From positions 1 to 43,490 of the forward strand of contig JAUVBY010000007.1 in assembly GCA_030590945.1 (NCBI GenBank): 43,490 nucleotides of DNA, read 5' to 3'. Source of the stretch: Gammaproteobacteria bacterium (GTDB lineage Bacteria; Pseudomonadota; Gammaproteobacteria; Arenicellales; Poriferihabitantaceae). The notes under the pieces were generated by a model. That model was not told where the DNA came from, did no database searches, and saw only the letters and a list, made by a program, of their open reading frames with translations. The first letter of the stretch is position 1. Each line of letters opens with the position of its first letter. Below are positions 25,075-36,316 of the stretch, piece after piece. Position numbers and translations under genes: made by a program.

Positions 25075-26094
25075 ATGCACGTACTCATCACCGGAGGCGC
25101 GGGGTTTATCGGCTCTACGCTGGCACACCGTTTGCTGGACCGCGGCGACACCGTCACCGCGATCGATAACCTCAATGATTATTACGAAGTCAGCCTCAAG
25201 GAGGCCCGCCTGGCGCGCTTGAGCGAACGAGAAGGGTTTAGCTTCAAACGCATGGACCTGGTTGATGAGGCAGGCCTGAATACCCTCTTCGCCGACAATA
25301 AATTTGACGCGGTAATGAACCTCGCCGCGCAAGCCGGGGTGCGCTATTCCATTGACAATCCGGGCACTTACGTCTCTTCAAATCTGGTTGGTTTTGGCTA
25401 TCTGCTGGAGTGCTGCCGGCATCATAAAATTAAACACCTGGTATTCGCCTCCTCCAGTTCGGTTTACGGCGCCAACACCAAGCTGCCCTTCTCCGAGGAT
25501 GATCCGGTTGATCACCCCGTATCTTTGTACGCCGCGAGTAAAAAAGCCAACGAATTGATGGCGCATACTTACGCACATCTATACAACGTGCCTTGCACAG
25601 GCTTGCGGTTTTTTACGGTATACGGCCCCTGGGGACGTCCCGATATGGCCTTTTTCAAATTCACGCGCATGATGCTGGCAGGTGAATCCATTCCCGTATT
25701 CAATAACGGAAACTTGAGCCGCGATTTTACCTATATCGACGATATCGTTGAAGGCGTGATTCGCGTAATTGATCGACCGGCTAGCGCCGATGAGAACTAC
25801 AATTCGAGTCGGCCAACCCCGGCCACCAGCAGCGCACCGTTCAGAATTTATAATATCGGCAATGGCAGCCGCGTAAAACTGATGGATTACATCGAGACCC
25901 TGGAAGATTGCCTGGGTATAAAGGCGAATTACGAGATGTTACCCATGCAGGACGGTGATGTGCATGCCACCAATGCGGATATTACGCGACTGAAAGCAGA
26001 ATTTGGTTTCGAACCCAAAACCGATGTGAAAACCGGCCTGCAGGCCTTTGTGGACTGGTATCGTGAGTATTATCAGGTTCCGGTGAAGCCATAG
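25075..26094 (+). CDS. NAD-dependent nucleotide-sugar epimerase, UDP-glucuronate 4-epimerase type
   Basis: 339 residues of the extended short-chain dehydrogenase family. ITGGAGFIGSTLAHRLL binds NAD; SSSSVYG and SLYAASKKANE give the Ser and Tyr-x3-Lys catalytic set; RFFTVYGPWGRPDMA and FTYIDDIVEGVIR are shared with CapI/UDP-glucuronate 4-epimerases. The product would be UDP-galacturonate for surface polysaccharide. No other sugar genes are adjacent apart from the lipopolysaccharide cluster upstream. Confidence 0.85.
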   Translation: MHVLITGGAGFIGSTLAHRLLDRGDTVTAIDNLNDYYEVSLKEARLARLSEREGFSFKRMDLVDEAGLNTLFADNKFDAVMNLAAQAGVRYSIDNPGTYVSSNLVGFGYLLECCRHHKIKHLVFASSSSVYGANTKLPFSEDDPVDHPVSLYAASKKANELMAHTYAHLYNVPCTGLRFFTVYGPWGRPDMAFFKFTRMMLAGESIPVFNNGNLSRDFTYIDDIVEGVIRVIDRPASADENYNSSRPTPATSSAPFRIYNIGNGSRVKLMDYIETLEDCLGIKANYEMLPMQDGDVHATNADITRLKAEFGFEPKTDVKTGLQAFVDWYREYYQVPVKP

Positions 26095-26113
26095 GCCAAA
26101 AAATAATACGATT

Positions 26114-27598
26114 TTAAGGCTCCCACAAAGCCAATAAATCACGCGTTGCTTTTGCGTAATCCGCGGCCCGGGTGATTGCAGAAATCATCGCCACTGAACC
26201 TACACCGGTTTGCTTCAATATACGGGCGCGTGCGAGATTGATACCGCCTATTGCCACCAGCGGGATTGTGCCATCAAACAGATCAACCCACTGCTTAACC
26301 GCCGCCGCACCTTGTGGCACCCAGGGCATTTCTTTGCTGGTGGTGGCGTAAATCGGCCCGAGCGCCAGGTAGCCCGGCTTGATGGCCAGCGCGCGCGCCA
26401 CTTCTGACCAGCAATGACTAGACAGGCCCAGACGCAGGCCGGCGTCTGCAATCGCCTGCAAATCAGCCGTTTCGATGTCTTCCTGGCCCAGGTGTACGCC
26501 GTAGGCACCATGTTTAATCGCAAGCGCCCAGTGATCATTAATAAACAGACGAACTTTTCTCGATGCGCAATACCGCACCGCGTCTAGAATTTGTTGCTCA
26601 ATATCATCGGACGGGCCTTCTTTGATTCGCAGCTGAATGGTGGTCACGCCTAAGGGCAGCAGTTTTTTGATCCAGTCTACCGAATCCACAACGGGGTAAA
26701 TACCCAGGTCGCGGGTTCCACAATCGGGAAATATTGGTACAATCGCATCTTCAATACGGCGCTGTTCAGGCACGTAGCGAACATGTGCGGGCATACCATG
26801 ATGGCGCGCCCAATACGCACTCCCATCCGTCACCGCCACTGCCAGATCAATCGACTGACTTACTGCAGCCCGGGCCATCACTAGAGCATCGGCCATGCGC
26901 GCACCCTGATTCAGAAAACAGGCGATTGCAGTAGCCAGGGCGCAACCCGTGCCGCGCACATTCACCCGATTTGGCCATCGGGTGCCCGATAAGGCGTAGT
27001 GCTGAGTGGTATCGGCATAAATATCGGTACAAACATCCTCCAATATTTTGCTATGGCCACCCTTGGCGAAAACGGCAGCTGCACCCAGGGATAACAATTC
27101 CCGGCTTGCTGCCAGTATCGATTTCGTATCATCGGGTGCAATGCCACTCAATGCTCTCAGTTCGGCGGAATTGGGAGTAATCAGCGTTGCGCGTGGTATC
27201 AGCAGCATTTTCAGCGCGACCACGCCGGATTTAGTTAATAAGGCACCACCGCTGCTGGCACCTAACACCGGGTCGAGCACAATACGCACATGCTCTGGTA
27301 TCAGCGCAGCCACGGTTTGAACGATTTTAGCTGACCCCAGCATACCAATTTTAACCACCGATACATACGTAAAATCAATACACTCTAGTTGCCTGGCGAC
27401 GTGTTCTGCGCTCATCAAACCTGAATCCAGCACCCGATCATGGCTTTGGGCGGTTACCGCCGTCACCACCGGCAGAACGCTACACCCTATACTTTGAGCG
27501 ACCTGAATATCGGTACTTAGACCCGCACCACCGGGATCGGTACCCCCGATAATCACGATGGGAGAGTGCGCAGGTGAGCCCACAGAAAGACGGCTCAC
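26114..27598 (-). CDS. thiDE: Bifunctional ThiD-ThiE: HMP(-P) kinase / thiamine phosphate synthase
   Basis: 494 residues. ThiD part (~10-265): [34 protein letters not shown] and [12 protein letters not shown]. ThiE part (~290-490): [67 protein letters not shown] and AIGGI. The fusion makes HMP-PP and joins it to the thiazole phosphate. GTG start overlaps the thiG stop by four bases (GTGA). Last gene of the thi operon. Confidence 0.93.
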   Translation of the reverse strand: MSRLSVGSPAHSPIVIIGGTDPGGAGLSTDIQVAQSIGCSVLPVVTAVTAQSHDRVLDSGLMSAEHVARQLECIDFTYVSVVKIGMLGSAKIVQTVAALIPEHVRIVLDPVLGASSGGALLTKSGVVALKMLLIPRATLITPNSAELRALSGIAPDDTKSILAASRELLSLGAAAVFAKGGHSKILEDVCTDIYADTTQHYALSGTRWPNRVNVRGTGCALATAIACFLNQGARMADALVMARAAVSQSIDLAVAVTDGSAYWARHHGMPAHVRYVPEQRRIEDAIVPIFPDCGTRDLGIYPVVDSVDWIKKLLPLGVTTIQLRIKEGPSDDIEQQILDAVRYCASRKVRLFINDHWALAIKHGAYGVHLGQEDIETADLQAIADAGLRLGLSSHCWSEVARALAIKPGYLALGPIYATTSKEMPWVPQGAAAVKQWVDLFDGTIPLVAIGGINLARARILKQTGVGSVAMISAITRAADYAKATRDLLALWEP

Positions 27599-28425
27599 GC
27601 TTTATTATCGTGCCAGAACGGTGTGCCCGGGACAGGGGTGCTGGGCCTGGCTAGATTGCGCGATGGCATCATCCCGCCAGCGTAGGCTTTGCGCCCAGCA
27701 CTAACCGCATCCGAAAAAGCAGCGGCCATCACTTCGGGGTCTAAAGCCTGCGCCACGGCGGTATTGAGCAGCACGCCGTCAAAACCCAGCTCCATCGCCT
27801 GACAGGCATCTGAAGGTTTACCAATACCGGCATCCACCAGTAAATTCACATCCGGCAAACGCGCTCGCAACACTTCCAGCGCATAGGGGTTAATCAGGCC
27901 CTTGCCCGTGCCAATCGGTGCACCCCAGGGCATCAGAACTTCGCAGCCCAAATCTTGCAGACGCTGGCATAAAACCAGGTCATCGGTGCAATAGGGAAAC
28001 ACCTTAAAGCCGTCTTGAATTAGCTGCCCGGCCGCCTCTAACAAGCCAAAGGGGTCGGGTTGAAGGTTATAGTCATCTCCAATGACTTCGAGTTTTATCC
28101 AGTCGGTCTCGAATAATTCCCGCGACATTTTCGCGAGTGTAACCGCCTCCTGTGCAGTATGACAACCCGCAGTGTTGGGCAGCAATAAGCAGCCCGAAGA
28201 CTGTATATACTTCCAGAAGTGATCGCCGCTTTTAGAATCTGGAGCTTGCCTGCGTAACGATAGCGTCACCACATCGGCACCCGATGCTCGTATAGAGTCC
28301 AGCATAATGCGCGGCGAAGGATACAGCGCTGAACCAATAAATAAACGACTGCGCAGGGTCTTTCCATACACGCTCCAGCTATCCGCCGGGGTTTGATCCG
28401 GCGCTATCGGCTTATGCGTCATCAT
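27595..28425 (-). CDS. thiG: Thiazole synthase
   Basis: 276 residues, TIM barrel. [44 protein letters not shown] (Schiff-base Lys) and [31 protein letters not shown] are characteristic. It assembles the thiazole ring from deoxyxylulose phosphate, ThiS-thiocarboxylate and the dehydroglycine made by ThiO. ATG shares one base with the thiS stop (TAATG). Confidence 0.95.
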   Translation of the reverse strand: MMTHKPIAPDQTPADSWSVYGKTLRSRLFIGSALYPSPRIMLDSIRASGADVVTLSLRRQAPDSKSGDHFWKYIQSSGCLLLPNTAGCHTAQEAVTLAKMSRELFETDWIKLEVIGDDYNLQPDPFGLLEAAGQLIQDGFKVFPYCTDDLVLCQRLQDLGCEVLMPWGAPIGTGKGLINPYALEVLRARLPDVNLLVDAGIGKPSDACQAMELGFDGVLLNTAVAQALDPEVMAAAFSDAVSAGRKAYAGGMMPSRNLARPSTPVPGTPFWHDNKA

Positions 28426-28631
28426 TAACCTCCACTGATGGCCTGCACAATATCAACTTCGTCTCCGTTGCACAGAACCCGTTTTTCATAGTTTGTTTTC
28501 GAAACGAATTCCCGATTTACCGCCACGGCAAACATCGCGTCATGCTCGTACCCCCAAACCAGTAGGGCCTGCGCGAGGGTTTGATCAACATCGAGGTTTT
28601 GCGGCTGATTATTCACGCTGATTTTGATCAC
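28425..28631 (-). CDS. thiS: Sulfur carrier protein ThiS
   Basis: 68 residues, beta-grasp, ending in the essential Gly-Gly (VQAISGG) that is adenylated and converted to a thiocarboxylate. GTG start, overlapping the thiO stop as GTGA. The thiF activating enzyme is not in the window. Confidence 0.93.
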   Translation of the reverse strand: MIKISVNNQPQNLDVDQTLAQALLVWGYEHDAMFAVAVNREFVSKTNYEKRVLCNGDEVDIVQAISGG

Positions 28632-29689
28632 GAATGTAATACCTCAGGAAATTGCATGGTTTGCCCGCCCATCAGAGCCATCGCCTCTTCAACCAGGGTC
28701 GGCGCAAACAAAAATCCGTGCCGATATAAGCCGTTGATTTGTATTAGTCTGTTATGTTTTCCCAAACGAGGCAGGTTGTCGTCATAAGCTGGTCTGCAAC
28801 CCACATCCAGGCTAATAATTTGTGCCTCAGCAAAGCCTTTGTGCAAGCTATACAAGGCGCTCAATAATTCCAGCCCCGAACGCACCGTAACCGGCGTGTC
28901 ATGCTCACTCTCGATCTGTGTGGCCCCAATTACGAATTGGTGATCAGGCCGGGGGGCAATATACAGGGGATATCTGGGGTGCATCAGGCGCACTACGTGT
29001 TTGATATTGACTTCCGGCGCGTACACACGAATCACCTCTCCACGTACCGAGCGCAACGTGTTCTGCGGGCTGCGGGCGCCATTTCCGCGGCAGTCGAACA
29101 CCCAGTCAAACGCCTGATCAAAGCCGTTTAACACACCATCCTCAGGGGGCGATTCAATAGCCATGTTCTCAAGCCAGGCAACCGCATTCTGATCGAAGTA
29201 CTGCGCCAATGCTGCGTACAGGTGCTCATTATCCAGCACGGCTTCGTCGGGAAAGTAAGCCGCCTTATCAAAGCTACGCGACAACTCCGGCGCCTGCGCC
29301 TCTAGTTCAACGCGATCAAGATGCTGATACGCATCCTCGCCCAGTTTAGCCTCAGCATGCTGCATAAACCTCTGCCAAACACCTTCATCCTGAGCATGCG
29401 CGACCACCATGGTACCCGAGTTATTGAAATAAATACCCTGCCCGGTGGCCTCACCAAGCTGCTCCAACCACAACGGCCAAACCGACATCGAACATCGGCC
29501 GAGCCTTTCCACCAGGGGTTCACTGCTAACCGCTTCGGTACCCGGTGCAATCATCGCCGCCGCCACCAAACCCGTGCCTTTATGATCGCGCGCCTGTGCA
29601 TCGAGCAAAGTGATGTCAGCACCCTGCTCGCACAAACGCCAGCCCAGCAAACGCCCGACCAAACCCGCTCCGACAATTGCTACACGCAC
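28628..29689 (-). CDS. thiO: Glycine oxidase ThiO
   Basis: 353 residues, FAD-dependent amine oxidase fold. VAIVGAGLVGRLLGWRL is the FAD site and YRHGFLFAPTLVEEA the terminal FAD motif. It oxidises glycine to the imine used by ThiG and replaces the anaerobic tyrosine lyase ThiH, so the pathway as encoded needs oxygen. GTG start, 22 bases after thiC. Confidence 0.9.
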   Translation of the reverse strand: MRVAIVGAGLVGRLLGWRLCEQGADITLLDAQARDHKGTGLVAAAMIAPGTEAVSSEPLVERLGRCSMSVWPLWLEQLGEATGQGIYFNNSGTMVVAHAQDEGVWQRFMQHAEAKLGEDAYQHLDRVELEAQAPELSRSFDKAAYFPDEAVLDNEHLYAALAQYFDQNAVAWLENMAIESPPEDGVLNGFDQAFDWVFDCRGNGARSPQNTLRSVRGEVIRVYAPEVNIKHVVRLMHPRYPLYIAPRPDHQFVIGATQIESEHDTPVTVRSGLELLSALYSLHKGFAEAQIISLDVGCRPAYDDNLPRLGKHNRLIQINGLYRHGFLFAPTLVEEAMALMGGQTMQFPEVLHS

Positions 29690-29711
29690 CCTGAAATACT
29701 CGTGACCAGGC

Positions 29712-31622
<1,911 letters not shown>

Positions 31623-31693
31623 TTAAGATAATCGAGCAGGGCGACAAAACTGAGATTTAAAGCAATCACAAAAACTCTTGCAAGCGCTTAACA

Positions 31694-31765
31694 TGTTCCC
31701 TGCGTCGGTACTAACCGCATCAGGTTCAACGGGTATTAATCTCAGCCTGTACAGGCACCCCGACA
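31694..31765 (-). ncRNA. TPP riboswitch (THI element)
   Basis: Read on the minus strand: GGGGTGCC, then GGCTGAGA, then ACCCGTTGAACCTGAT, then GGTTAGTACCGACGCAGGGAA. These are the conserved P2-P5 segments of the thiamine-pyrophosphate aptamer, in order and well spaced. It lies about 93 bases before thiC, and binding of TPP should shut the operon down. A perfect 12-base palindrome GCTGACATCAGC at 31791-31802 lies just upstream, in the probable promoter region. Confidence 0.95.
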
Positions 31766-31802
31766 AATTTGAAAATAGATACTAACACAAGCTGACATCA
31801 GC

Positions 31803-32030
31803 GTAGGTGAATTTGTCGTGGCTACATAACTAATTGCTGGAACCAGGATCATTCGAGCTGGCATTGCGACAGGGAATACCGTAGAAGAATCAGGCTATGA
31901 TTAATATAGTGTAGATGCCACATGTTCAAACCGCTACAATGCCTGTATTCCTATCTATCACGGACCATATCAAATCGACACCAAAAACCACGCCAGCTGG
32001 ATACCACCCTCGCTGACCATCACACGATAT
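31803..32030. other. Divergent promoter region between the TPP riboswitch and the TPK-like gene
   Basis: About 230 bases with no convincing feature. In the frame of the TPK-like gene, codons are open from 31905 but contain no ATG. A separate ATG at 31939 opens only a 25-codon frame. Confidence 0.4.
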
Positions 32031-32618
32031 TTGCATGACTACGCTGCGCGAAAATCGGTTTTTCTGGTCGGCCCCCTATACAGTGGCAAAGCAATGTTTC
32101 ACGACCCGGTTATATATATTGACGGAGGTGCCCAATTTCGCAGGCAAGACGAAGGGCTGGCAGTGGGCGATGGCGATTCTCACGACGGCATACTCGACGA
32201 AAAGCTGAACCCCATTAAGGACTATTCAGATTTGGCCTACGTGCTGGCCAGCCTGCCGGCGCATTTTAATGAGATTTGTTTATACGGCTTTCTAGGCGGG
32301 CGCCGTGATCACGAATGGGCGAACCTGGGTGAAGCACATGCTTTCTTAAAGCAACGTCATCAGGCCACACAATTACATTTTGGGTCCCGAATCAGCGGAT
32401 TTTCAAGCGGGCGATGGCAACTGGAGATCGATGAATCATTTAGCCTGTTGTGTCTGGAAGCGTCGAAAGTAAAACTAGACGGTGAATGTCGCTATCAGTT
32501 GAAACAGAAAACAAGTATGGAGCCGCTTTGCTCTCACGGCCTGAGTAACGTAGGGCATGGGGCCGTTATCCTGCAAACCGACAAACCGGTATTTATTATT
32601 TACCCGGACCGGACATAA
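32031..32618 (+). CDS. Thiamine pyrophosphokinase-like protein
   Basis: 195 residues from TTG at 32031. VIYIDGGAQFR, VGDGDSHDG, IKDYSDLAYVLA and LYGFLGGRRDHEWANLGEA parallel the TPK motifs (GD-DS, KD-TD, G-GGR-DH--AN), which transfer pyrophosphate from ATP to thiamine. The C-terminal part (GLSNVG, PVFIIY) also fits. The start is uncertain: no ATG and no Shine-Dalgarno sequence are visible, and the open frame extends to 31905. The position beside the thiamine operon supports the assignment. It would allow salvage of thiamine. Confidence 0.75.
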   Translation: MHDYAARKSVFLVGPLYSGKAMFHDPVIYIDGGAQFRRQDEGLAVGDGDSHDGILDEKLNPIKDYSDLAYVLASLPAHFNEICLYGFLGGRRDHEWANLGEAHAFLKQRHQATQLHFGSRISGFSSGRWQLEIDESFSLLCLEASKVKLDGECRYQLKQKTSMEPLCSHGLSNVGHGAVILQTDKPVFIIYPDRT

Positions 32619-32645
32619 CTTTATACGCGGGGCTAAAGAGTACCT

Positions 32646-33233
32646 CTACAATAGTCTTTTGACGCGCTCAACAATATCTTGTGGCGTGGCGCCATGATTT
32701 ATGACACCCGCCAATTTACCCTGTTGATCAACGATGTAAATACGTGAGGTATGGTCTATCAGATAGTCTTTTTCATCACGTTCTACCTTTTTGTAATATA
32801 CACCGTAGCGCGTCGTAACTTCCAGAATGCGCGGCGCGCTTGAGGTCAGACCGGTAATCTCGGGATGAAAATAGGGCGCATAATTTTTGAGTTTTTCGGG
32901 CGTATCCCGCTCCGGGTCAAAACTGATAAACAGGCCTTTTATATTGGCTTTACTCTCGAGTAGCTTCATGGCCTGGCCCATTACAGACAGCGACGTCGGA
33001 CATACGTCGGGGCAATAGGTATAACCAAAATAGATCAGCACGACCCGCCCTTCAAAGTCGTGCAATGATGCCTCGCCATCCGGGCCTTGCAGGGTAAAAT
33101 CGCCGCCGGTATAGCCCGCATACTCGGCCATAATTTGCTTGTTTTCCAATTGCCATCGATAAGCCTTAGCGCCTCCGTAAGCCGCAAGAAACGCCAGGCT
33201 GATCACTATCAGCGCTTTAACCAGCCCTTTCAT
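32646..33233 (-). CDS. SCO1/SenC family copper chaperone / thiol protein
   Basis: 195 residues from the ATG at 33233, which overlaps the upstream stop as ATGA and has TAGGA before it. An N-terminal helix (LVKALIVISLAFLAAYGG) anchors a periplasmic thioredoxin fold with YFGYTYCPDVCPTSL (Cx3C) and the distal His in YLIDHTSRIYIVD, the full copper-ligand set. SCO proteins help load the CuA site of cytochrome oxidase or act as thiol reductases. Its coupling to a molybdoenzyme gene, with no oxidase gene near, is unusual. Confidence 0.9.
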   Translation of the reverse strand: MKGLVKALIVISLAFLAAYGGAKAYRWQLENKQIMAEYAGYTGGDFTLQGPDGEASLHDFEGRVVLIYFGYTYCPDVCPTSLSVMGQAMKLLESKANIKGLFISFDPERDTPEKLKNYAPYFHPEITGLTSSAPRILEVTTRYGVYYKKVERDEKDYLIDHTSRIYIVDQQGKLAGVINHGATPQDIVERVKRLL

Positions 33234-35284
33234 AATCCTACCCGGCGCATCCATACGGCCGCATCATGAAACGCCACGCCACCACTGGGTTTGGCCGCAT
33301 CTGCGCCAATCAGTACATTGACGCCTACACCACCTTCAAAGGCATCGCCCGGCCATATCCCTCTGACTTCAAGCACGCCGGGGCGAATTGATTCCCTGAC
33401 TTCAGCATGGAGCTTGATTGCACCCAGCTGATTACCCAGCTCAACCTGTTGGCCGCTGCTAATGCTGGCCTTTTGTGCATCCAGTGGATGGATCGTTACT
33501 ACCGGGCGGCGTTCTTTTTTCAGCGCGCACGGAGACTGGGTAAAGCTACTATTCAGGAAATAACGGGCCGGCGGGGTTGTCAGGCGATATGGCCTGTCCT
33601 CGCTGGTTTTCAGCGTTACATCCCAATGCCCGGGCCAGGGAGGCATGCCCTCATGATCAACGCCAACCGCAGACCAGTCCGCTTTAAAACGAAACTTTCC
33701 ATCCGGCCAGTCGAACCCTTCTGCAAACTGCATATCTACGCCAACTGCGCAATCAAGCCATTTCTGATCCAGTAACGCTGAATAATCCGGGTAGCCTGAT
33801 AGCGCCAATGATTTATCAATCATGCTTTTGGCATCCATCTGAAAGCCCGGCTCGTCCGAACCCAGGCGCCGCCCAAGCTCGCAAATCACCTCGTGGTTTG
33901 ACCGGCAATTGGCATAGGCTTGAATGACCGGCTCGGAAACCTGTAAATGCACCTGACCATACGAAGTATAAATGTCATGGTGCTCCATACACGTGGTGGC
34001 TGGTAGAAGGACATCCGCCATTTTAGCGGTCTCCGTCATGAACTGCTCGTGCACACAAACAAACAGATCTTCGCGGGCCAACCCCTGGTGCACCATTGTT
34101 AAATCCGGCGCTACGGCCATCGGATTGGTGTTTTGAATCAGCATGGCTTTGACCGGGGGGCCACCTTTTAAGTCTGCCGGTTGTCCGGCGAGTATTGCGC
34201 CAATGCGCGACATATCCAGATCACGGCTATTTCCATTGTCCAGCCCTGTGCCTTCAATGAGCGATTTATTCAGCCTGAAGATCGCGGAAGTCCCGAGCAG
34301 AGCACCACCACCCGGGTGCTGCCAGGCGCCGGTTACAGCGGGCAGGCACGCTACGGAGAAGACATTATGAGCGCCATTTCGACTACGTGAGAACCCGATT
34401 CCAAGGCGGATAAAACTGCGCTGAGTACGACCGTATAAATCAGCAAACTGTTCAATTTGTTCGATGGTCAGGCCCGTGGTTTCCGCAGCCCAGGCCGGTG
34501 TTTTATCGGCCAACTCCTGTTCCAGTCCCTGTGCATCATTTGTAAATCGCGCCAGGTAGTCCCGATCCGCATAACCATCCCGAAACGCGCAATGCATTAT
34601 GGCCGCAGCCAGCGCACCGTCAGAGCCCGGATTAAGCGCCAGATGAATATCCGCTTTCTTAGCGGTACCTGTCGTTGCCGGATCAATAACCACCAGGGCC
34701 GCACCGCGCTCGTGTTGCGCCTGCGCCACCAGCTTCATCAGATTAATCTGCGTGGCTACCGCATTGCAGCCCCAGATAACAATCAAATCACTGTTGCGCA
34801 TATCACGCGGGTCGGCTCCCCGTACTGCACCCACGCCCGCCGTCCAGCCGGCATAGGCAATCTGAGTGCAGATTGTTTTTAACATGCCCGAATAACCCAG
34901 GGCATTTTTCAGGCGGATAATACCATCACGCTGTATCTGCCCCATCGTGCCGGCATAGTAATACGGCCAGACTGACTCGGCGCCAGATTTCTCAGTAGCC
35001 TGCTTAAATTCATCCGCAACCCGGGTCAGCGCTTCCTCCCATGAAACGACTTTAAACTCACCGCTGCCTTTTTTCCCCACACGCACCATCGGTTCGCGCA
35101 GGCGATCCGGATGGTGAACACGCTCGGCGTATTTCGCTACTTTGGTGCACAGCACACCCTGGGTATAGTTATTACCTTTTGCTCCGCGCACCTTGCCGAT
35201 GGTGTTCTCATCCAGAATTTCAACTTCAAGCGCGCAGGCAGAAGGGCAGTCGTGGGGGCAAACACTTGCTTTATAGGTACTCAT
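33230..35284 (-). CDS. Molybdopterin-dependent oxidoreductase (DMSO reductase family)
   Basis: 684 residues. C9-x3-C13-x3-C17-x28-C46 (CPHDCPSAC... GVLCTKV) is a [4Fe-4S] site of the formate dehydrogenase/nitrate reductase type. WEEALTRVADEF, WGCNAVATQINLM, IDPATTGTAKKADIHLALNPGSDGALAAAI and the C-terminal dinucleotide-binding domain (YRLTTPPARYFLNSSF) follow. There is no Tat signal peptide, so it acts in the cytoplasm. The substrate is unknown; formate is one possibility. No electron-transfer subunit is adjacent. It is followed by a four-base-overlapping SCO1-type gene. Confidence 0.88.
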   Translation of the reverse strand: MSTYKASVCPHDCPSACALEVEILDENTIGKVRGAKGNNYTQGVLCTKVAKYAERVHHPDRLREPMVRVGKKGSGEFKVVSWEEALTRVADEFKQATEKSGAESVWPYYYAGTMGQIQRDGIIRLKNALGYSGMLKTICTQIAYAGWTAGVGAVRGADPRDMRNSDLIVIWGCNAVATQINLMKLVAQAQHERGAALVVIDPATTGTAKKADIHLALNPGSDGALAAAIMHCAFRDGYADRDYLARFTNDAQGLEQELADKTPAWAAETTGLTIEQIEQFADLYGRTQRSFIRLGIGFSRSRNGAHNVFSVACLPAVTGAWQHPGGGALLGTSAIFRLNKSLIEGTGLDNGNSRDLDMSRIGAILAGQPADLKGGPPVKAMLIQNTNPMAVAPDLTMVHQGLAREDLFVCVHEQFMTETAKMADVLLPATTCMEHHDIYTSYGQVHLQVSEPVIQAYANCRSNHEVICELGRRLGSDEPGFQMDAKSMIDKSLALSGYPDYSALLDQKWLDCAVGVDMQFAEGFDWPDGKFRFKADWSAVGVDHEGMPPWPGHWDVTLKTSEDRPYRLTTPPARYFLNSSFTQSPCALKKERRPVVTIHPLDAQKASISSGQQVELGNQLGAIKLHAEVRESIRPGVLEVRGIWPGDAFEGGVGVNVLIGADAAKPSGGVAFHDAAVWMRRVGL

Positions 35285-35370
35285 CAGCTAATCCAGCTCT
35301 TAATATGAAGTCGGTTAAGGGGGTGTCTCTGTGCTAGAAAATAAAGCTTTCGACTTGCGTTATACAGTCA

Positions 35371-35391
35371 ATAAAAGCCGCTATCGCGGCT
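35371..35391 (-). terminator. Intrinsic terminator downstream of the narL-like gene (distal)
   Basis: On the minus strand AGCCGC-GATA-GCGGCT is followed by TTTATT. A tight GNRA-type tetraloop and a T-rich tail make a good intrinsic terminator. Confidence 0.65.
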
Positions 35392-35392
35392 C

Positions 35393-35409
35393 CTTGCCCA
35401 CGTGGCAAG
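35393..35409. other. Hairpin between two terminators
   Basis: CTTGCC and GGCAAG pair around a 5-base loop. No T tail on either strand. It abuts the distal terminator. Confidence 0.4.
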
Positions 35410-35477
35410 CCATAAACAGTCAGTCGAACGCCCGCCCGGGTTTCTTACCAAACGCTTTAGCTGTCATCGCCAGAAGG

Positions 35478-35499
35478 CAAAAGCCCGTAAGCGCGGGCT
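35478..35499 (-). terminator. Intrinsic terminator downstream of the narL-like gene (proximal)
   Basis: On the minus strand AGCCCG-CGCTTA-CGGGCT is followed by TTTG. Reading from the narL-like stop, it is the first of two terminators in a row. Confidence 0.55.
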
Positions 35500-35529
35500 G
35501 CATCAGATTTGCACCTGTTAAGGCAGTCA

Positions 35530-35553
35530 ACCACATCCAGTTTGGACTGTGGT
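35530..35553. other. Bulged 10-bp hairpin after the narL-like gene
   Basis: ACCACATCCA pairs with TGGA-c-TGTGGT around a GTT loop. It lies about 50 bases past the stop codon of the narL-like gene and has no T tail. It is the fourth hairpin in this 319-base gap. Confidence 0.5.
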
Positions 35554-35603
35554 AATGCGTCAGAAAATGCCAATACTAATCGATCAATACTTATTTGATG
35601 ACC

Positions 35604-36269
35604 TCAGTCTTCCATCATTTTGCGATTACACAGGCGACGCTCTACCGCCATCACCGCCGCTTCTACGCGAGAATGAACTTCCAGTTTACGCAAAATCGCC
35701 TTCACGTGCAGCTTAACGGTACCATCTGAAATATTCAGATTTCTCGCGATCACCTTGTTGCTCTCCCCTTCAGCCAGATGACAGAGAATCTCCATCTCAC
35801 GCGGCGTCAAACTGCTAAAGGGAGAAGCGGCCACCCTCGACTCAGCAGAGTCTCCGTCTTTCACCAGGTTAGCCAACGCCGAGGTCAGATCCGGGGCGAC
35901 CACGGTTTTACCTTTTACGATGTCACGTAGCGACGAAATCAACTCGTCGGGCTCCATGTCTTTTAGCAGATAGCCTTTTACCCCGTTGCGCAACGCATCG
36001 GATAAATCACGATCATCCGCGCTGGTCGTCAACATGACAACCGGTATTTCATTTCCCAGTTCGTTGAGTTTTTGCAGCACTTCAATGCCATTCATTTCAG
36101 GCATGCGTAGATCCAGCAGTATAACGTCCGGCTTGCTCGAGGTGGCCAGTTCGATACCTTCACTGCTATCTCCCGTCGCATCAATCTCGATACCACGTGT
36201 TTCCAGTAAACCTACAATACCCTCTCGAAACAAGGCATGATCATCAATTAAAAGAACGCGCACGTTCAA
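35604..36269 (-). CDS. NarL/FixJ-type response regulator
   Basis: 221 residues. CheY-like receiver with DD at 9-10, phospho-acceptor D53 (VILLDLRMPEMNG), and K103-region LLKDMEPDEL. The C-terminal LuxR-type helix-turn-helix is LTPREMEILCHLAEGESNKVIARNLNISDGTVKLHVKAILRKL. It is closest in layout to NarL/NarP. It lies 47 bases after the kinase gene, so the two form a pair. Confidence 0.92.
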   Translation of the reverse strand: MNVRVLLIDDHALFREGIVGLLETRGIEIDATGDSSEGIELATSSKPDVILLDLRMPEMNGIEVLQKLNELGNEIPVVMLTTSADDRDLSDALRNGVKGYLLKDMEPDELISSLRDIVKGKTVVAPDLTSALANLVKDGDSAESRVAASPFSSLTPREMEILCHLAEGESNKVIARNLNISDGTVKLHVKAILRKLEVHSRVEAAVMAVERRLCNRKMMED

Positions 36270-36316
36270 ACCTCCGCAATATAACTAAAGTTCGTGTATA
36301 AGCTGTCGAGAATGAC

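Noticed and set aside
35331-35555. 74-codon open frame on the plus strand
   Set aside because: It runs across three of the four hairpins, starts 46 bases after the molybdoenzyme start on the opposite strand, has no ribosome site and resembles no protein family.
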